In this document: positions 8,847 through 17,892 of the stretch, piece after piece
How positions within the stretch are numbered: position 1 is the first letter of the stretch
How the letters are laid out: the number at the start of each line of letters is the position of its first letter
Origin: JBFLVN01 sp040758475
GTDB lineage: Bacteria > JAGRBM01
NCBI GenBank assembly: GCA_040758475.1
Contig: JBFLVN010000012.1
Span: 1 to 27,158 of the forward strand
Length of the DNA stretch: 27,158 bases
Direction of reading: 5' to 3'
Notes under the pieces: generated by a model
Databases searched by the model: none
The model's input: the letters and a program-made list of their open reading frames with translations, nothing else
Told to the model about the DNA's origin: nothing
Translations under genes and position numbers: made by a program

Positions 8847-10532
8847 TCAGCCCGCCCGGCTCGCCTGGGCGATGAGTTCCTGGGCAGTGGCGCGGGCTTT
8901 CCCCGCCGCGAGCGAGCCGCCGAGCATGCGGGAGAGTTCTTCGATCCGCTCGTCGCTCGAAAGAGCGCGGACCGTGGCGAGCGTGCGGCCCGCTTTCTCT
9001 TGCTTGGCGACGTAGAGGTGCCGGTCGGCCTGGCAGGCGATCTGCGGGAGGTGGCTGATGCAAAGCACCTGGAAGCTCTTGGAAAGCCGCCGGATTTTCT
9101 TCCCTACGCTCTCCGCCGTGATGCCGCCGATTCCGGCGTCCACTTCATCGAGCACGAGGGTTCTCACCCGGCCGGGTTCTGTAAGAACGAGCCGGAGGGC
9201 GAGAAGCACCCGGGATAGCTCGCCCCCCGAGGCGATTTTCGAAAGAGGGCGGGGCGCTTCCCCGGGGTTTGGGGAAAAAAGGTACTCGATCCGGTCCGCT
9301 CCGTGGCTTTGAAGGGTATCCAAGGGGCTGAGCTTTACTTGGAGTGCGGTCTTGGGGAGCCCCAAGTCCACGAGCTCTTCCCCGGCGTCCTTGGAGAGTT
9401 TTCCGGCCGCTTTTTCGCGGGATTTGGTAAGCGCCTGGGCGGTCTTGGTGGCGGCGCGCTCCGCCTTTTGGACGGCTTCCCGGCGGGAAGCGAGTTCCGA
9501 ATCGTAGTGCTGGAGGGCTTCGAGTTCCTTGGAAAGACTTTCCAGCTTTTCCGTGAGCTTCTCGGCGGACTCTTCCCCGTGCTTGCGCTTTAATTTAGTG
9601 AGGAGATCGAGCCGCCCTTCGATTTCGTTCAAACGCGCTTCGATCGACCCGGCGTCGTCTCCGAATTTGCCGGTGGCGTGCCTAAGGCTAGCTGCCGCTT
9701 CCTGGATGAGGGGCGCCGCCTCGCGCAGGAGTTTGGCGGCGGAGGAGAGGTCCCCGTCCAGGGCTTCGAGGGGGGCGAGCTGGGCGGATAGTTTTCCAAG
9801 ACGCTCCGAGACGGCGCCTTCCGATTCATAAAGGACGTCCATCCCCTGCTGGGCCGCTTGGGCGATCTTTTCGGCGCTCGCGAGCCGCGACCGCTCGGAG
9901 AGGAGCTTTTCTTCTTCCCCCGGAACGAGGGCGGCGGCGGAGAGTTCTTCGCAGAGGAATTTGAGATAATCGATCCGTTTGGCCCGCTCCGCTTCGTCGG
10001 AGGAGAGGGCTTCGAGGGCTTCTTTGGCTTCCCGCAGGGCCCCAAAGGCTTTTTCCATTTCGGTTACGAGACTGTGATGACCCGCGTATTGGTCGAGGAG
10101 GTCGCGCTGGACTCCCTCTTCCAAAAGGTCGTGGTGTTCGTGCTGCCCCAGGATTCCAAGGAGCTTTTCCCCCACGGCGGAAAGCACGCCGAGCGGGGCC
10201 AAAGAGCCGTTGATGTGGATGCGGTTCTTTCCGGAGCGGGAGAGGGTTCGGCGGACGATCAGGGTGGATTCCACAGGAATGCCCGCGTCTTCCAGGATTT
10301 TGCGGACCTGGGGGGTGTCGCCCCCTTCGAAGGCCGCCTCGACGGCCGCTTCCTCGGTGCCGGTGCGGATGAGGTCCGCGCTCGCGCGGGTGCCCAGGAG
10401 CAAATTCATGGCTCCGGCCAGCAGGCTCTTGCCCGCCCCGGTTTCGCCCGTCAGGACCGTAAGGCCTTCGTCGAACTCGATCGTCGCCCGTTCGATGACG
10501 GCAAGGTTTGTTAGGGATAGTTCCCGAAGCAT
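8847..10532 (-). CDS. recN: DNA repair protein RecN
   Basis: RecN is an SMC-like cytoplasmic ATPase that acts early in recombinational repair of double-strand breaks. The 561-residue protein begins MLRELSLTNLAVIE and carries the Walker A motif GETGAGKS at residues 29-36. A long charged coiled-coil region occupies the middle. The C-terminal ATPase half has the ABC signature KIASGGELSR and the Walker B motif LVLDEVDAGIGG. Length and motif order are normal for RecN. ATG 10532 is chosen because the protein then begins at the family N-terminus; GTG 10550 would add six residues. The gene follows nadK by 81 bp and precedes pmbA by 14 bp. nadK-recN adjacency is common in bacteria. Confidence 0.97.
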   Translation of the reverse strand: MLRELSLTNLAVIERATIEFDEGLTVLTGETGAGKSLLAGAMNLLLGTRASADLIRTGTEEAAVEAAFEGGDTPQVRKILEDAGIPVESTLIVRRTLSRSGKNRIHINGSLAPLGVLSAVGEKLLGILGQHEHHDLLEEGVQRDLLDQYAGHHSLVTEMEKAFGALREAKEALEALSSDEAERAKRIDYLKFLCEELSAAALVPGEEEKLLSERSRLASAEKIAQAAQQGMDVLYESEGAVSERLGKLSAQLAPLEALDGDLSSAAKLLREAAPLIQEAAASLRHATGKFGDDAGSIEARLNEIEGRLDLLTKLKRKHGEESAEKLTEKLESLSKELEALQHYDSELASRREAVQKAERAATKTAQALTKSREKAAGKLSKDAGEELVDLGLPKTALQVKLSPLDTLQSHGADRIEYLFSPNPGEAPRPLSKIASGGELSRVLLALRLVLTEPGRVRTLVLDEVDAGIGGITAESVGKKIRRLSKSFQVLCISHLPQIACQADRHLYVAKQEKAGRTLATVRALSSDERIEELSRMLGGSLAAGKARATAQELIAQASRAG

Positions 10533-10613
10533 GGGGCCCCGGCCCCTCACCTGGGGAAGCTAAATAACCGATCCGGAGCGGGGGAGGAAATCGGAGGCTG
10601 GAGGGGCTACCCC

Positions 10614-11495
10614 TCAATCCGTTTCCTGGTTCCAATTGAACTTTTCGCGAAGGAGGGCGTAGTAGGTCTTGTCGGTGCCGCGGACGAGGCGGGTCTTGTG
10701 GGCGCTCCGGCCGATGCGGACCGTATCGCCCGGGTCCAGGGGGACGGCCACCTGGCCGTCGATGGTGAGCGTGACTTCTTGGGTCGGGCTTGCCAGGCGC
10801 ACGAGCACTTCCGATTGATCCGGGATCACGATGGGCCGGGTCGAGAGCATGTGGGGGCAGATGGGGGTGATGACGAAGGCCGAAAGGGCGGGGTGGAGGA
10901 GCGGCCCCCCCGCGCCAAGGGAATAACCCGTCGAGCCGGTCGGCGTCGAAACGATTAGGCCGTCGGCGGCGTATTCAGTCAGGTGCTTTCCGTCGATCAG
11001 CACGTCCACCCGGATCATGCGGGCGATGGCGCCTTTATCCACCACGGCGTCGTTCAAGGCGACGTGGCGGGAAAGAGGGCGGCCGTCCCGCACGACGGCT
11101 ACGTCGAGCATGGTCCGCTCTTCGATTTCGTAGTCCCCCTCAAGAACGCGTTCGAGGATGAGCTTGGCCTCTTCCGGCCCAACGGCCGTCAGGAACCCCA
11201 AACGCCCCAGGTTCACCCCGAGGAGCGGTGGGCCGGCTTCGGCGGTGGCGCGGGCGGTGGCAAGAAGCGTCCCGTCCCCGCCCAGGACGACGACCATCTG
11301 GGTTTTGCGCGCGAGGTCGGCCCGGTCGGCGGAAGCGCCCACGCCGAGGGTCTTGGCGTGGCCGCCTTCGGCCACGACGGAACACCCCCGGCTGGAGAGC
11401 CACTGGGCGAGTTCCTTGCCAAGCGCGGTGACCTGCCCGTCGCTCGATTCGCGAAGGACGATTCCGAAAGTTTTGGGTTTTCCGTTCCCGGCCAT
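10614..11495 (-). CDS. nadK: NAD kinase
   Basis: NadK phosphorylates NAD to NADP with ATP or polyphosphate. The 293-residue protein has the family motifs: GGDGT at residues 72-76 with the catalytic Asp, NLGRLGFL after it, ALNDAVVDKG in the dinucleotide pocket, and the glycine-rich STPTGSTGYSLGAGG. The ATG at 11495 starts at the usual distance from GGDGT. No strong ribosome site is visible before it. It is first of the nadK-recN-pmbA-membrane protein cluster and divergent from rarA with a 90-bp gap. Confidence 0.97.
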   Translation of the reverse strand: MAGNGKPKTFGIVLRESSDGQVTALGKELAQWLSSRGCSVVAEGGHAKTLGVGASADRADLARKTQMVVVLGGDGTLLATARATAEAGPPLLGVNLGRLGFLTAVGPEEAKLILERVLEGDYEIEERTMLDVAVVRDGRPLSRHVALNDAVVDKGAIARMIRVDVLIDGKHLTEYAADGLIVSTPTGSTGYSLGAGGPLLHPALSAFVITPICPHMLSTRPIVIPDQSEVLVRLASPTQEVTLTIDGQVAVPLDPGDTVRIGRSAHKTRLVRGTDKTYYALLREKFNWNQETD

Positions 11496-11585
11496 CGAAA
11501 AAAGCGTAGCACAGGGGGAGGGAGGTCGCCGCAGTCAGCATTTCTGTGGTAAATCCGCCGTGGGAACCCCGCACGGAGAAGGCCC

Positions 11586-12947
11586 GTGGATTTGTTCGAT
11601 AAAAGCGGCGGCCCGGGCGCCGAGGCGCCAAAACGCCTCCAAGGCACGCCCCTGGCCGACCGCCTACGGCCCCAAAGTCTCGAAGAATTCGTGGGCCAGT
11701 CGCACCTTACGGGTGCCAAGGGCCTTATCCGCACGGCCGTCGAGCGCAAGCAAGTTCAGTCCATGGTTTTCTGGGGGCCTCCCGGAACGGGAAAGACGAC
11801 CCTGTGCCGTCTTCTCGCCAAGGCCGCCGGGCTTCCCTTCGTTCCCTTTTCGGCCGTGACGGGCGGCGTGAAGGAAATCCGCGAAATCGCCGCTGAGGCG
11901 GAGGGGCGCAGGAGGCGCGGCGGCCCGCCCACGGTTTTGTTCGTGGACGAAATCCATCACTTCTCCAAATCCCAGCAGGATGCGTTCCTTCCGCACGTCG
12001 AATCGGGGACGATCATTCTCCTGGGAGCGACGACAGAGAATCCTTCCTTCGAACTTAATTCGGCCCTTCTCTCCCGCCTGCGGGTCGTGGTGCTGGAGCC
12101 GCTCTCGCGGCAGGAGGTTGAAGGGCTTCTTTCTCGCGCGCTTCAAGACCCAGAGCGGGGACTTGGCGGGCAGGGCCTTTCAGCCGCGCCGGGGGCCATT
12201 GAGAAAATCGCCCGCCAGAGTTTTGGCGATGCCCGTTCGGCCTTGAATCTTCTGGAAGGCTCCGCCGTTCTCGTCCGGGAAGCGGGCGAAAAAGAAATCA
12301 CGGAAGAAGCGGTGGACCGGGCCCTTCAAGGGGCGCCCATCCGTTACGACAAAAAAGGCGAGCAGCACTACGACATCGCGAGTGCTTTCATCAAAAGCAT
12401 GCGCGGTTCTGATCCCGACGCGGCCGTCTACTGGCTTGCCCGCATGCTGGAAGGCGGGGAGGAGCCCCGCTTCATCGCCCGGCGCATGGTGATCTTCGCT
12501 TCGGAGGACGTGGGGAACGCCGATCCTCGGGGACTCCTCGTCGCGGCGGCCGTGGCGCAAGCGGTCGAGTTCGTGGGCCTCCCCGAAGCGCGGATCAACC
12601 TGGCCCACGGCGCCACGTACCTGGCCATGGCCCCCAAATCGAACGCGAGCTACTCGTCCCTGGGCGCCGCCCAGGCGGCCGTGCGCGAAAAAGGCCCGCT
12701 CCCCGTTCCCCTCCACCTCCGGAACGCCCCCACGGGGCTCATGAAGGAACTGGGCTACCACAAGGGCTACGAATACGCCCACGACTCGGCCACCGGAGAG
12801 ACGGCCCAACAGCACCTTCCCGATGAAATTCGCGGTGAACGATTCTACGAACCCAAGGAGATCGGGGAAGAAAAAGCATTGAAAGAAAAATTGCAGCGGC
12901 TTCGCGACAGGCGAAAAGTGCGTGAAGACGATAAGGGTGTTATTTGA
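11586..12947 (+). CDS. rarA: Replication-associated recombination protein A (RarA/MgsA AAA+ ATPase)
   Basis: RarA is a clamp-loader-like AAA+ ATPase that works at stalled replication forks. The 453-residue protein shows the N-terminal LADRLRPQSLEEFVGQ typical of the family. Walker A GPPGTGKT is at residues 64-71, Walker B reads FVDEIHHF near 121, and GATTENPSFELNSALLSR contains sensor 1 and the arginine finger. The C-terminal tetramerisation region includes the MPKSNASY-like APKSNASYSSLGAA. The GTG start at 11586 is preceded by GGAGAAGG at good spacing. Its stop overlaps the next gene's ATG by one base (TGATG), suggesting coupled translation. Confidence 0.96.
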   Translation: MDLFDKSGGPGAEAPKRLQGTPLADRLRPQSLEEFVGQSHLTGAKGLIRTAVERKQVQSMVFWGPPGTGKTTLCRLLAKAAGLPFVPFSAVTGGVKEIREIAAEAEGRRRRGGPPTVLFVDEIHHFSKSQQDAFLPHVESGTIILLGATTENPSFELNSALLSRLRVVVLEPLSRQEVEGLLSRALQDPERGLGGQGLSAAPGAIEKIARQSFGDARSALNLLEGSAVLVREAGEKEITEEAVDRALQGAPIRYDKKGEQHYDIASAFIKSMRGSDPDAAVYWLARMLEGGEEPRFIARRMVIFASEDVGNADPRGLLVAAAVAQAVEFVGLPEARINLAHGATYLAMAPKSNASYSSLGAAQAAVREKGPLPVPLHLRNAPTGLMKELGYHKGYEYAHDSATGETAQQHLPDEIRGERFYEPKEIGEEKALKEKLQRLRDRRKVREDDKGVI

Positions 12948-13693
12948 TGCGGTGTTCCGGAAGGTGGAGGGAGGTCGCGCTTCTCCTGGTTTTGACTCTT
13001 AGCAGGGGCGCATGCCTATCGAGCAAGACCCCTGGTAAACCTGAAACGGCATCCTCTTCTGCTGTTCACCAGGGAAATACTCTTCATCCGTGTAATCCAG
13101 GAGAGGAACTTGGGGGCCCTACTTTTTTCCGGGAGATAGACGGCAAACCGTTTTGGTTTTGCCGGAAACCAGGTTTTTCTCAACGGTGGCGGGACCGCCA
13201 TCGTCCCAAGGCATGGAAGCCCAACAGCTGCGGGGGAAGGCCGGGAGATAAACGAATTTGCCGTGAAGCCGGGCCGACAGGGTACCAGACCAGTTATCAT
13301 TATGATCCCCAAGGTCGTGTTGTCTGGTTCGAATCCGCGGGGTTCTTCTCCCAGGAAACAGTTTACGATCCAGACGGGATGATGTGTGGCAGCGCCCACG
13401 CCATCTGCCAGATATGGACGGACGACGGTATCCGGGTTCGCCGCCGCTATCTCCTTGCTGGTCCCATGAAAGAAGAGATCGTTGATTTGTGTGATGACCA
13501 GGACCAATGCCGGACCGTTCAATGGAAGGTCTTTTCTTACGAAGAGGGCCAGAAGCAACCAAGTGCGGAAACGAGATTGGATCCCCGAACGGGCATCTCA
13601 TCAACAACGCGCTTTACTTATTATCCTTCCGGCAGGGTGCATACGATCACTCATCCAGACGGCCATGTGAATATTCAGGATGACCGGCCTTGA
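12947..13693 (+). CDS. Putative secreted protein with YD-like repeats, unknown function
   Basis: The 248-residue product begins with basic residues, a hydrophobic core (VALLLVLTL) and a cysteine after SRGA. It looks like a signal peptide or a non-canonical lipoprotein signal (Arg rather than Leu at -3 of the lipobox). The mature part is rich in Cys, Trp, Tyr and Asp. Segments such as YHYDPQGRVVWFES, VYDPDGMM and FTYYPSGRVHTITHPDG resemble the YD repeats of RHS-type proteins and of MORN-like antitoxin repeat proteins. I cannot assign a function. Base composition differs from its neighbours: hand counts on three 60-base lines give 50-57% GC, against 73% on a line inside rarA, hinting at transfer or relaxed selection. 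The ATG overlaps the rarA stop; the frame converges with the next minus-strand gene 21 bp away. Confidence 0.65.
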   Translation: MRCSGRWREVALLLVLTLSRGACLSSKTPGKPETASSSAVHQGNTLHPCNPGEELGGPTFFREIDGKPFWFCRKPGFSQRWRDRHRPKAWKPNSCGGRPGDKRICREAGPTGYQTSYHYDPQGRVVWFESAGFFSQETVYDPDGMMCGSAHAICQIWTDDGIRVRRRYLLAGPMKEEIVDLCDDQDQCRTVQWKVFSYEEGQKQPSAETRLDPRTGISSTTRFTYYPSGRVHTITHPDGHVNIQDDRP

Positions 13694-13714
13694 GATTTGG
13701 AATTTCGCGATCTT

Positions 13715-14755
13715 TTACTTCCCGAACTTGTCCAGAATCCCCGTGATCTCCGGGTCGTCGTCGTTGTGGACGGCGGCCGGTTTGGCAGCCGTCGCGGCGG
13801 CTCCCGGGCGGATGGGCGTCGGGGGGCGCGTGGTGGCGGCGGCGCCGGGAGCGGGGGCCTTGGTCTTGGAGAGGCTCGTCGCCGTGCGGACGGCGGCCTG
13901 GGTGGCGGCCGAAGTGGCGGCGCGGCTCGCGCGGGTGCCGTCTTCGGAGAGGCCCAAATCCCGCACGATGCTCTGGAGGATGTCGGCGCCGATGGCCTGG
14001 CGCTTTAGGAGCGATCCCTCGAAGAGGGCGTTGTCGCAGATCGTGTTGATGAGCCGGGGGATGCCGCGGGAGAATTGGTGCGCGATGGTGATGGCGGCGG
14101 GATCGAAGAGGGCGTTTGCTTTACCCGCGAGCCGCAGCCGATGTTCGATATAGTTGCGCGTGGCTTCTTCGTTCAGGGGTTCGAGGTGGTAGCGCATGGC
14201 CACCCGCTGGGCGAGGGGCGGATCGAGGTTCAAATTGTCCTCGATTTCCGGAAGGCCGAAGAAGATGAACGTGAGGAGCTTCGCGCCGGGAATTTCGATG
14301 TTCAGGATTCCCCGGAACTCTTCCATGATCTCCCGGGTCTGGAGCATCTGGGCCTCGTCGATGAGGACGATGGCCTTCTTCCCTTTTTCGTGGATTTCGA
14401 CGAGGCGCGTGTAGAGCTGGTTGAGAAGGGTGAGCTTGTCGTCGGCCGGCTGGGGGACGCCGAGCTGAGTGGCGATACGTTTTAAGAGCCATTCGGCCGT
14501 GATGCCGGAGTGGATGATGACGAGAAGGGCCGCTTCGTATTCGTCTTCGGGAAGCTGGTCGAGCATGCGGCGGGCCAGCGTCGTCTTGCCGGCGCCGATG
14601 TCGCCCACGAGGAGCGCCAGGCCCTTCATGGATTCGGCGGCGTACATGAGCCGCAGGAGCGCCTTCGAGTGCTGGGCCGAATTGAAGAAGAACTTGCTGA
14701 CGGGAGCGTTGGAAAAGGGCTCCTGGCTAAGACCGTAGTATTCGAGGTAATTCAT
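13715..14755 (-). CDS. ExeA/GspA-like AAA ATPase
   Basis: The 346-residue protein opens with the MNYLEYYGLSQEPFSNAP-type N-terminus shared by ExeA/GspA ATPases of type II secretion and related TniB-like ATPases. It has Walker A GDIGAGKTT at residues 51-59, Walker B AIVLIDEAQML near 130, LLTFIFFGLPE as sensor 1, LAQRVAMRYHL as an arginine finger region, and GIPRLINTICDNAL as sensor 2. The last 75 residues are an Ala/Thr/Pro-rich linker ending in an acidic-basic tail (DDDPEITGILDKFGK). Unlike ExeA of Aeromonas, no peptidoglycan-binding domain or membrane span follows, so the protein is probably cytoplasmic. GGAGG at 7-base spacing supports ATG 14755. It lies 50 bp behind the large TPR gene, probably in one operon; the partner process is unknown. 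Confidence 0.88.
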   Translation of the reverse strand: MNYLEYYGLSQEPFSNAPVSKFFFNSAQHSKALLRLMYAAESMKGLALLVGDIGAGKTTLARRMLDQLPEDEYEAALLVIIHSGITAEWLLKRIATQLGVPQPADDKLTLLNQLYTRLVEIHEKGKKAIVLIDEAQMLQTREIMEEFRGILNIEIPGAKLLTFIFFGLPEIEDNLNLDPPLAQRVAMRYHLEPLNEEATRNYIEHRLRLAGKANALFDPAAITIAHQFSRGIPRLINTICDNALFEGSLLKRQAIGADILQSIVRDLGLSEDGTRASRAATSAATQAAVRTATSLSKTKAPAPGAAATTRPPTPIRPGAAATAAKPAAVHNDDDPEITGILDKFGK

Positions 14756-14805
14756 GAACCGGCCTCCATCCTCTTAGATAACCATTCCCGCCGCCTTTTG
14801 AAGCG

Positions 14806-17800
14806 CTAGACGTAGGAAACCCGCCGCCCTTTTCCGCCCCCCTGGGCGGCCTTTAATTCCTGAAGGGGCGCGGCTTCCACGCCTTCGCCTTTTAATTCCA
14901 CGATCTTTTCCCCCACGTCCCGGTAGCCGCTGTCTTCGGCTTCGATCTCCTCGAAAAGGGTCAGGGATTCACCCTTTCGATCCAGATGGGCGAGCGTCTG
15001 GGCCAGTTCGAACTTGAGCCCCATGCGCTCGGCCGAGTTCGCATTCTCGACGCCAAGGCCGAGCTGGAAGGCCTCGGCCGCCCGGTCGAACTCGCCCCGT
15101 TCTTGGTGAATAATACCAATCATATTATAGCAATCGGCCTTGCGGGCTCCAACCCCGCCCAGGGCCGTTACGAATTCGCCGATGGCGTCATTTAACAAGC
15201 CCATTTCCTTGTAGGCGATGCCCAGGTCGTAGTGGGTGGCCGAGTCTTCCCTGGCCACGTTCTTGTCGATCCCCTTCTTGAACTCGCTGAAGACGTCCTC
15301 GAAGTTGACCTGGCCTTCCTGGTCCGTGGCGAACCCTTCGACTTTCTTATCGGCTTTGGCTTGGGCAGCGGCGCCGGCTTCGAGTTCCGCCATCTTCGCC
15401 TTGGCGATGGGGTGGGCGGGGGACTTCTTGAGGATGGCCTGGTAGAGGGGGCGGGCTTCATCGAAAAGCCCCTGGGCCATGTAGAACTCGGCCTCGTCGA
15501 GTTGTTCGAGGAACGGGTCTCCCGCCTTGGGAGCGGGCGGAGGAGGAGCGGCCTTCGCCGGTGCCTTGAGCGGCGGGGGCGGAGGGATGCGCGAGGAGGC
15601 CGGAGGAATCGTTGTCCGGGGCGGCGGTGGCGGCGGCGTCTTGAGCCCGGCCCGGAACGAGGAGGGGGGCGGCGGCAGCGTGCGCTTGAGGGCCGAAGGG
15701 GGCGGTGGAAGGCGCGAAGTCGTAAGCCCCGGTTTGGGCGGCGGCGCGGAGGGTTCCGCGAAATCGTCCCGCGAGGCTATCGGCGCGGAAGGGGCCGGTT
15801 TGGCGGCGAGCGGCTGCTTGGGTGGCGTCGTCGTGAGCGGCGGCCGCGTAACGGCCGGTGCTTTGGGAACAAAGGGCGTGCGAGCCGCGGGAGGTGGAGG
15901 AGCGGCGACGGGCTCGGGTGCCGGAGGAGCCAGGGGCTCTTCTTCGGGAGGAGGCGGCGCGGCGCTCTCCCCCATGTCCACGGAGATTTCGTCTTCGAGG
16001 GAAGTTGGCGGCGGCGGAGCGGCCGGTTCTTCGGCCGCGGCGGCCATGGGCGGGGTTTCTTCGGGTGCCGGAGGGGCCAGGGGTTCTTCGTCCGGCGGGG
16101 GCGCTTCGCCTCCCACGTCCACGTCGATGGCGATTTCGTCTTCGAGGGAAGCGGCGGGCGCGGGGATCGGGGCTTCCTCGGAAGCCGCCGGTTCCTCGGC
16201 CGGGATTTCGATGTCCAAGGGCGGCGGCGCGGCTGGAGCCGCCGCGGCCTTGGGGGCCGGCGGCGCCACGGGTTCTTCCAAGTCCAGATCGAAAGCAGCG
16301 GCGGCCGACTTGGGCGGCGCCGCGAGTTCGACTCCCGGCTCGGTCCCGGCAAGAGCGGCGTCCACGTCGTCCAGGGAGATCGCTGCCTGGGCGGAGGGGG
16401 CGGCAGCCGCCGGCTTGCTGGCGAGCGCGCTTAGTTTCGCCTTGGCGGCCGCGTTCGCCGGATCGATCGAGAGGAGGATTTCATAAGCCGCCTTGGCGAA
16501 GGCGGGCGTGCCTTTCTTTTCGTTCGATTCCCCGGCACGCAGGAGCACTTCGACGGCCTCGACTTTTTGGCCTTCTTCGATGAGGAGCGAAGCAAGCCGC
16601 GAGAGCCCCTGGCTGTGATCCGGCCGGAGGAGCGCGAGGCGCTTTAAGTGCGCCACCGCCTTGCCTCGGAGGCCGTACTTCACATAGACGCCGGCCTCGA
16701 TGAGGATTTCTTCGGCCTGGTTGTCCGTGATCTCGCCCTGGGCCTCTTCCTCGCCGGGAAGGGAACCCAGGGATTCCCCGGCCGACGATCCTTCGTCGAC
16801 CAGGACTTCCTCCACTCCCGTTCCCACCGTGCGGAAGTCCGGGGCCGTTTCGTCCTCCTCGATGACCATCTGGTCTTCTTCTTCGAAGACGGGTGCGGCG
16901 GGTACCGCGGGCCTCGACGGAACTTTCACCTCCGACGTGCGCTCGATTTCGGGGATGATGGCGTCTTCGGGGGCGTTCGGGGCGTCGCGCCCCAGGGCCG
17001 CCAGGGCCGTGGGATCGGTGGGGTCGATCTGGAGAATCTTTTCGTAGACCTGCTGCGCTTCGCCGTCGCGGCCTCCGGCGTGGAGGCGCTTGGCGTACTC
17101 CTTCATCGCGATCTTCTGGTTCTTCGTATTTCCCATCGCTCCGAAGACGATGGCCACGTCGCGCACGGCTTCGAGATCGTCCTTGGCTTTCCGGAGATAC
17201 GTCTGGAGGTAAGGGAGGGCGCCTTCGTGGCGGCGGAGCTGGAGGAGGAGCTTGTAGCATTCCTTGAGCGCCTGGGCGTTTTCCGGATCGAAGCGGATGA
17301 GGCGCTCGTAGACCTTCACGGCTTCGTCAAAGCGCTTCTGGCCCGTGAGGTCCGCGATCACGCGGTAGAGCTGCTCGCCCCCTTCCTTGGGCATGCTCTG
17401 GCGGTAGTAGATTTCGGCGAGCTTGACGTGGGTGGCCAGGTTCGAGGGGTCGAGATCCACCATCTTCTTGAGGATCTCGAGGGCCTTGAAGGTCTGGCCT
17501 TCCTTGTCGTAGTAGGCGACGACCGTCTTGTACTGCGCCATTGCGTCGCCGAGCAGCCCCATTTTCTGGAGGACTTCGGCGAGGCGCAGGTACCCTTCGA
17601 CGAACGTCGGGTCCACCTGGAGCATCTGCTTGTAGATCGCGACGGCCTTGTTGTAGAAGCCTTTCTTGACGTAGATGTTGGCCGCGTCCTGGTAGGCTTG
17701 GAGGGCGGAGGGGATTTGCCCGAGCTTCACGAAGAAGCCGGCGATCTTCATCCGGGGATTGACGTCGGAGGGGTCGGCCTTGGCGAGCTTCTGGTACTCG

Positions 17801-17877
17801 AGGATCGCCTTGTCCAGCTTGTTCTGCTGGGTGTACTTCAGGGCGAGCTGGATCGTTTTGGCCTTATCAAAAGACAC
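14806..17877 (-). CDS. Large TPR protein with Pro/Ala/Glu-rich linker
   Basis: The 1,023-residue protein has three TPR blocks: about residues 1-290, 385-485 and 780-1010. They are joined by acidic and then strongly Pro/Ala-rich linkers (about 490-780). Two linker segments are near copies, SLEDEIAIDVDVGG and SLEDEISVDMGE, each followed by a PPP-Glu-rich stretch and EPLAPPAPE. The C-terminal part contains VFSEFKKGIDKN...THYDLGIAYKEMGLL, a wording I associate with TPR proteins of deltaproteobacterial-type genomes. No signal peptide or membrane span is seen, so it is probably a cytoplasmic scaffold. The GTG start at 17877 is preceded by GAGG at 6-base spacing. It has its own promoter (17936-17964) and a Crp-type palindrome in its leader. 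The ExeA-like ATPase gene follows. Function unknown. Confidence 0.85.
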   Translation of the reverse strand: MSFDKAKTIQLALKYTQQNKLDKAILEYQKLAKADPSDVNPRMKIAGFFVKLGQIPSALQAYQDAANIYVKKGFYNKAVAIYKQMLQVDPTFVEGYLRLAEVLQKMGLLGDAMAQYKTVVAYYDKEGQTFKALEILKKMVDLDPSNLATHVKLAEIYYRQSMPKEGGEQLYRVIADLTGQKRFDEAVKVYERLIRFDPENAQALKECYKLLLQLRRHEGALPYLQTYLRKAKDDLEAVRDVAIVFGAMGNTKNQKIAMKEYAKRLHAGGRDGEAQQVYEKILQIDPTDPTALAALGRDAPNAPEDAIIPEIERTSEVKVPSRPAVPAAPVFEEEDQMVIEEDETAPDFRTVGTGVEEVLVDEGSSAGESLGSLPGEEEAQGEITDNQAEEILIEAGVYVKYGLRGKAVAHLKRLALLRPDHSQGLSRLASLLIEEGQKVEAVEVLLRAGESNEKKGTPAFAKAAYEILLSIDPANAAAKAKLSALASKPAAAAPSAQAAISLDDVDAALAGTEPGVELAAPPKSAAAAFDLDLEEPVAPPAPKAAAAPAAPPPLDIEIPAEEPAASEEAPIPAPAASLEDEIAIDVDVGGEAPPPDEEPLAPPAPEETPPMAAAAEEPAAPPPPTSLEDEISVDMGESAAPPPPEEEPLAPPAPEPVAAPPPPAARTPFVPKAPAVTRPPLTTTPPKQPLAAKPAPSAPIASRDDFAEPSAPPPKPGLTTSRLPPPPSALKRTLPPPPSSFRAGLKTPPPPPPRTTIPPASSRIPPPPPLKAPAKAAPPPPAPKAGDPFLEQLDEAEFYMAQGLFDEARPLYQAILKKSPAHPIAKAKMAELEAGAAAQAKADKKVEGFATDQEGQVNFEDVFSEFKKGIDKNVAREDSATHYDLGIAYKEMGLLNDAIGEFVTALGGVGARKADCYNMIGIIHQERGEFDRAAEAFQLGLGVENANSAERMGLKFELAQTLAHLDRKGESLTLFEEIEAEDSGYRDVGEKIVELKGEGVEAAPLQELKAAQGGGKGRRVSYV

Positions 17878-17892
17878 AACTAACCTCGTGAG

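Noticed and set aside
12180..12815. Minus-strand open frame of 211 codons inside rarA.
   Set aside because: It is a shadow of rarA codon use; rarA motifs run continuously through the region on the plus strand.
15232..16486. Long plus-strand Gly/Arg- and Gly/Ala-rich open frames opposite the TPR gene.
   Set aside because: They mirror the repetitive Pro/Ala-rich linker on the other strand and have no protein-like features or ribosome sites.
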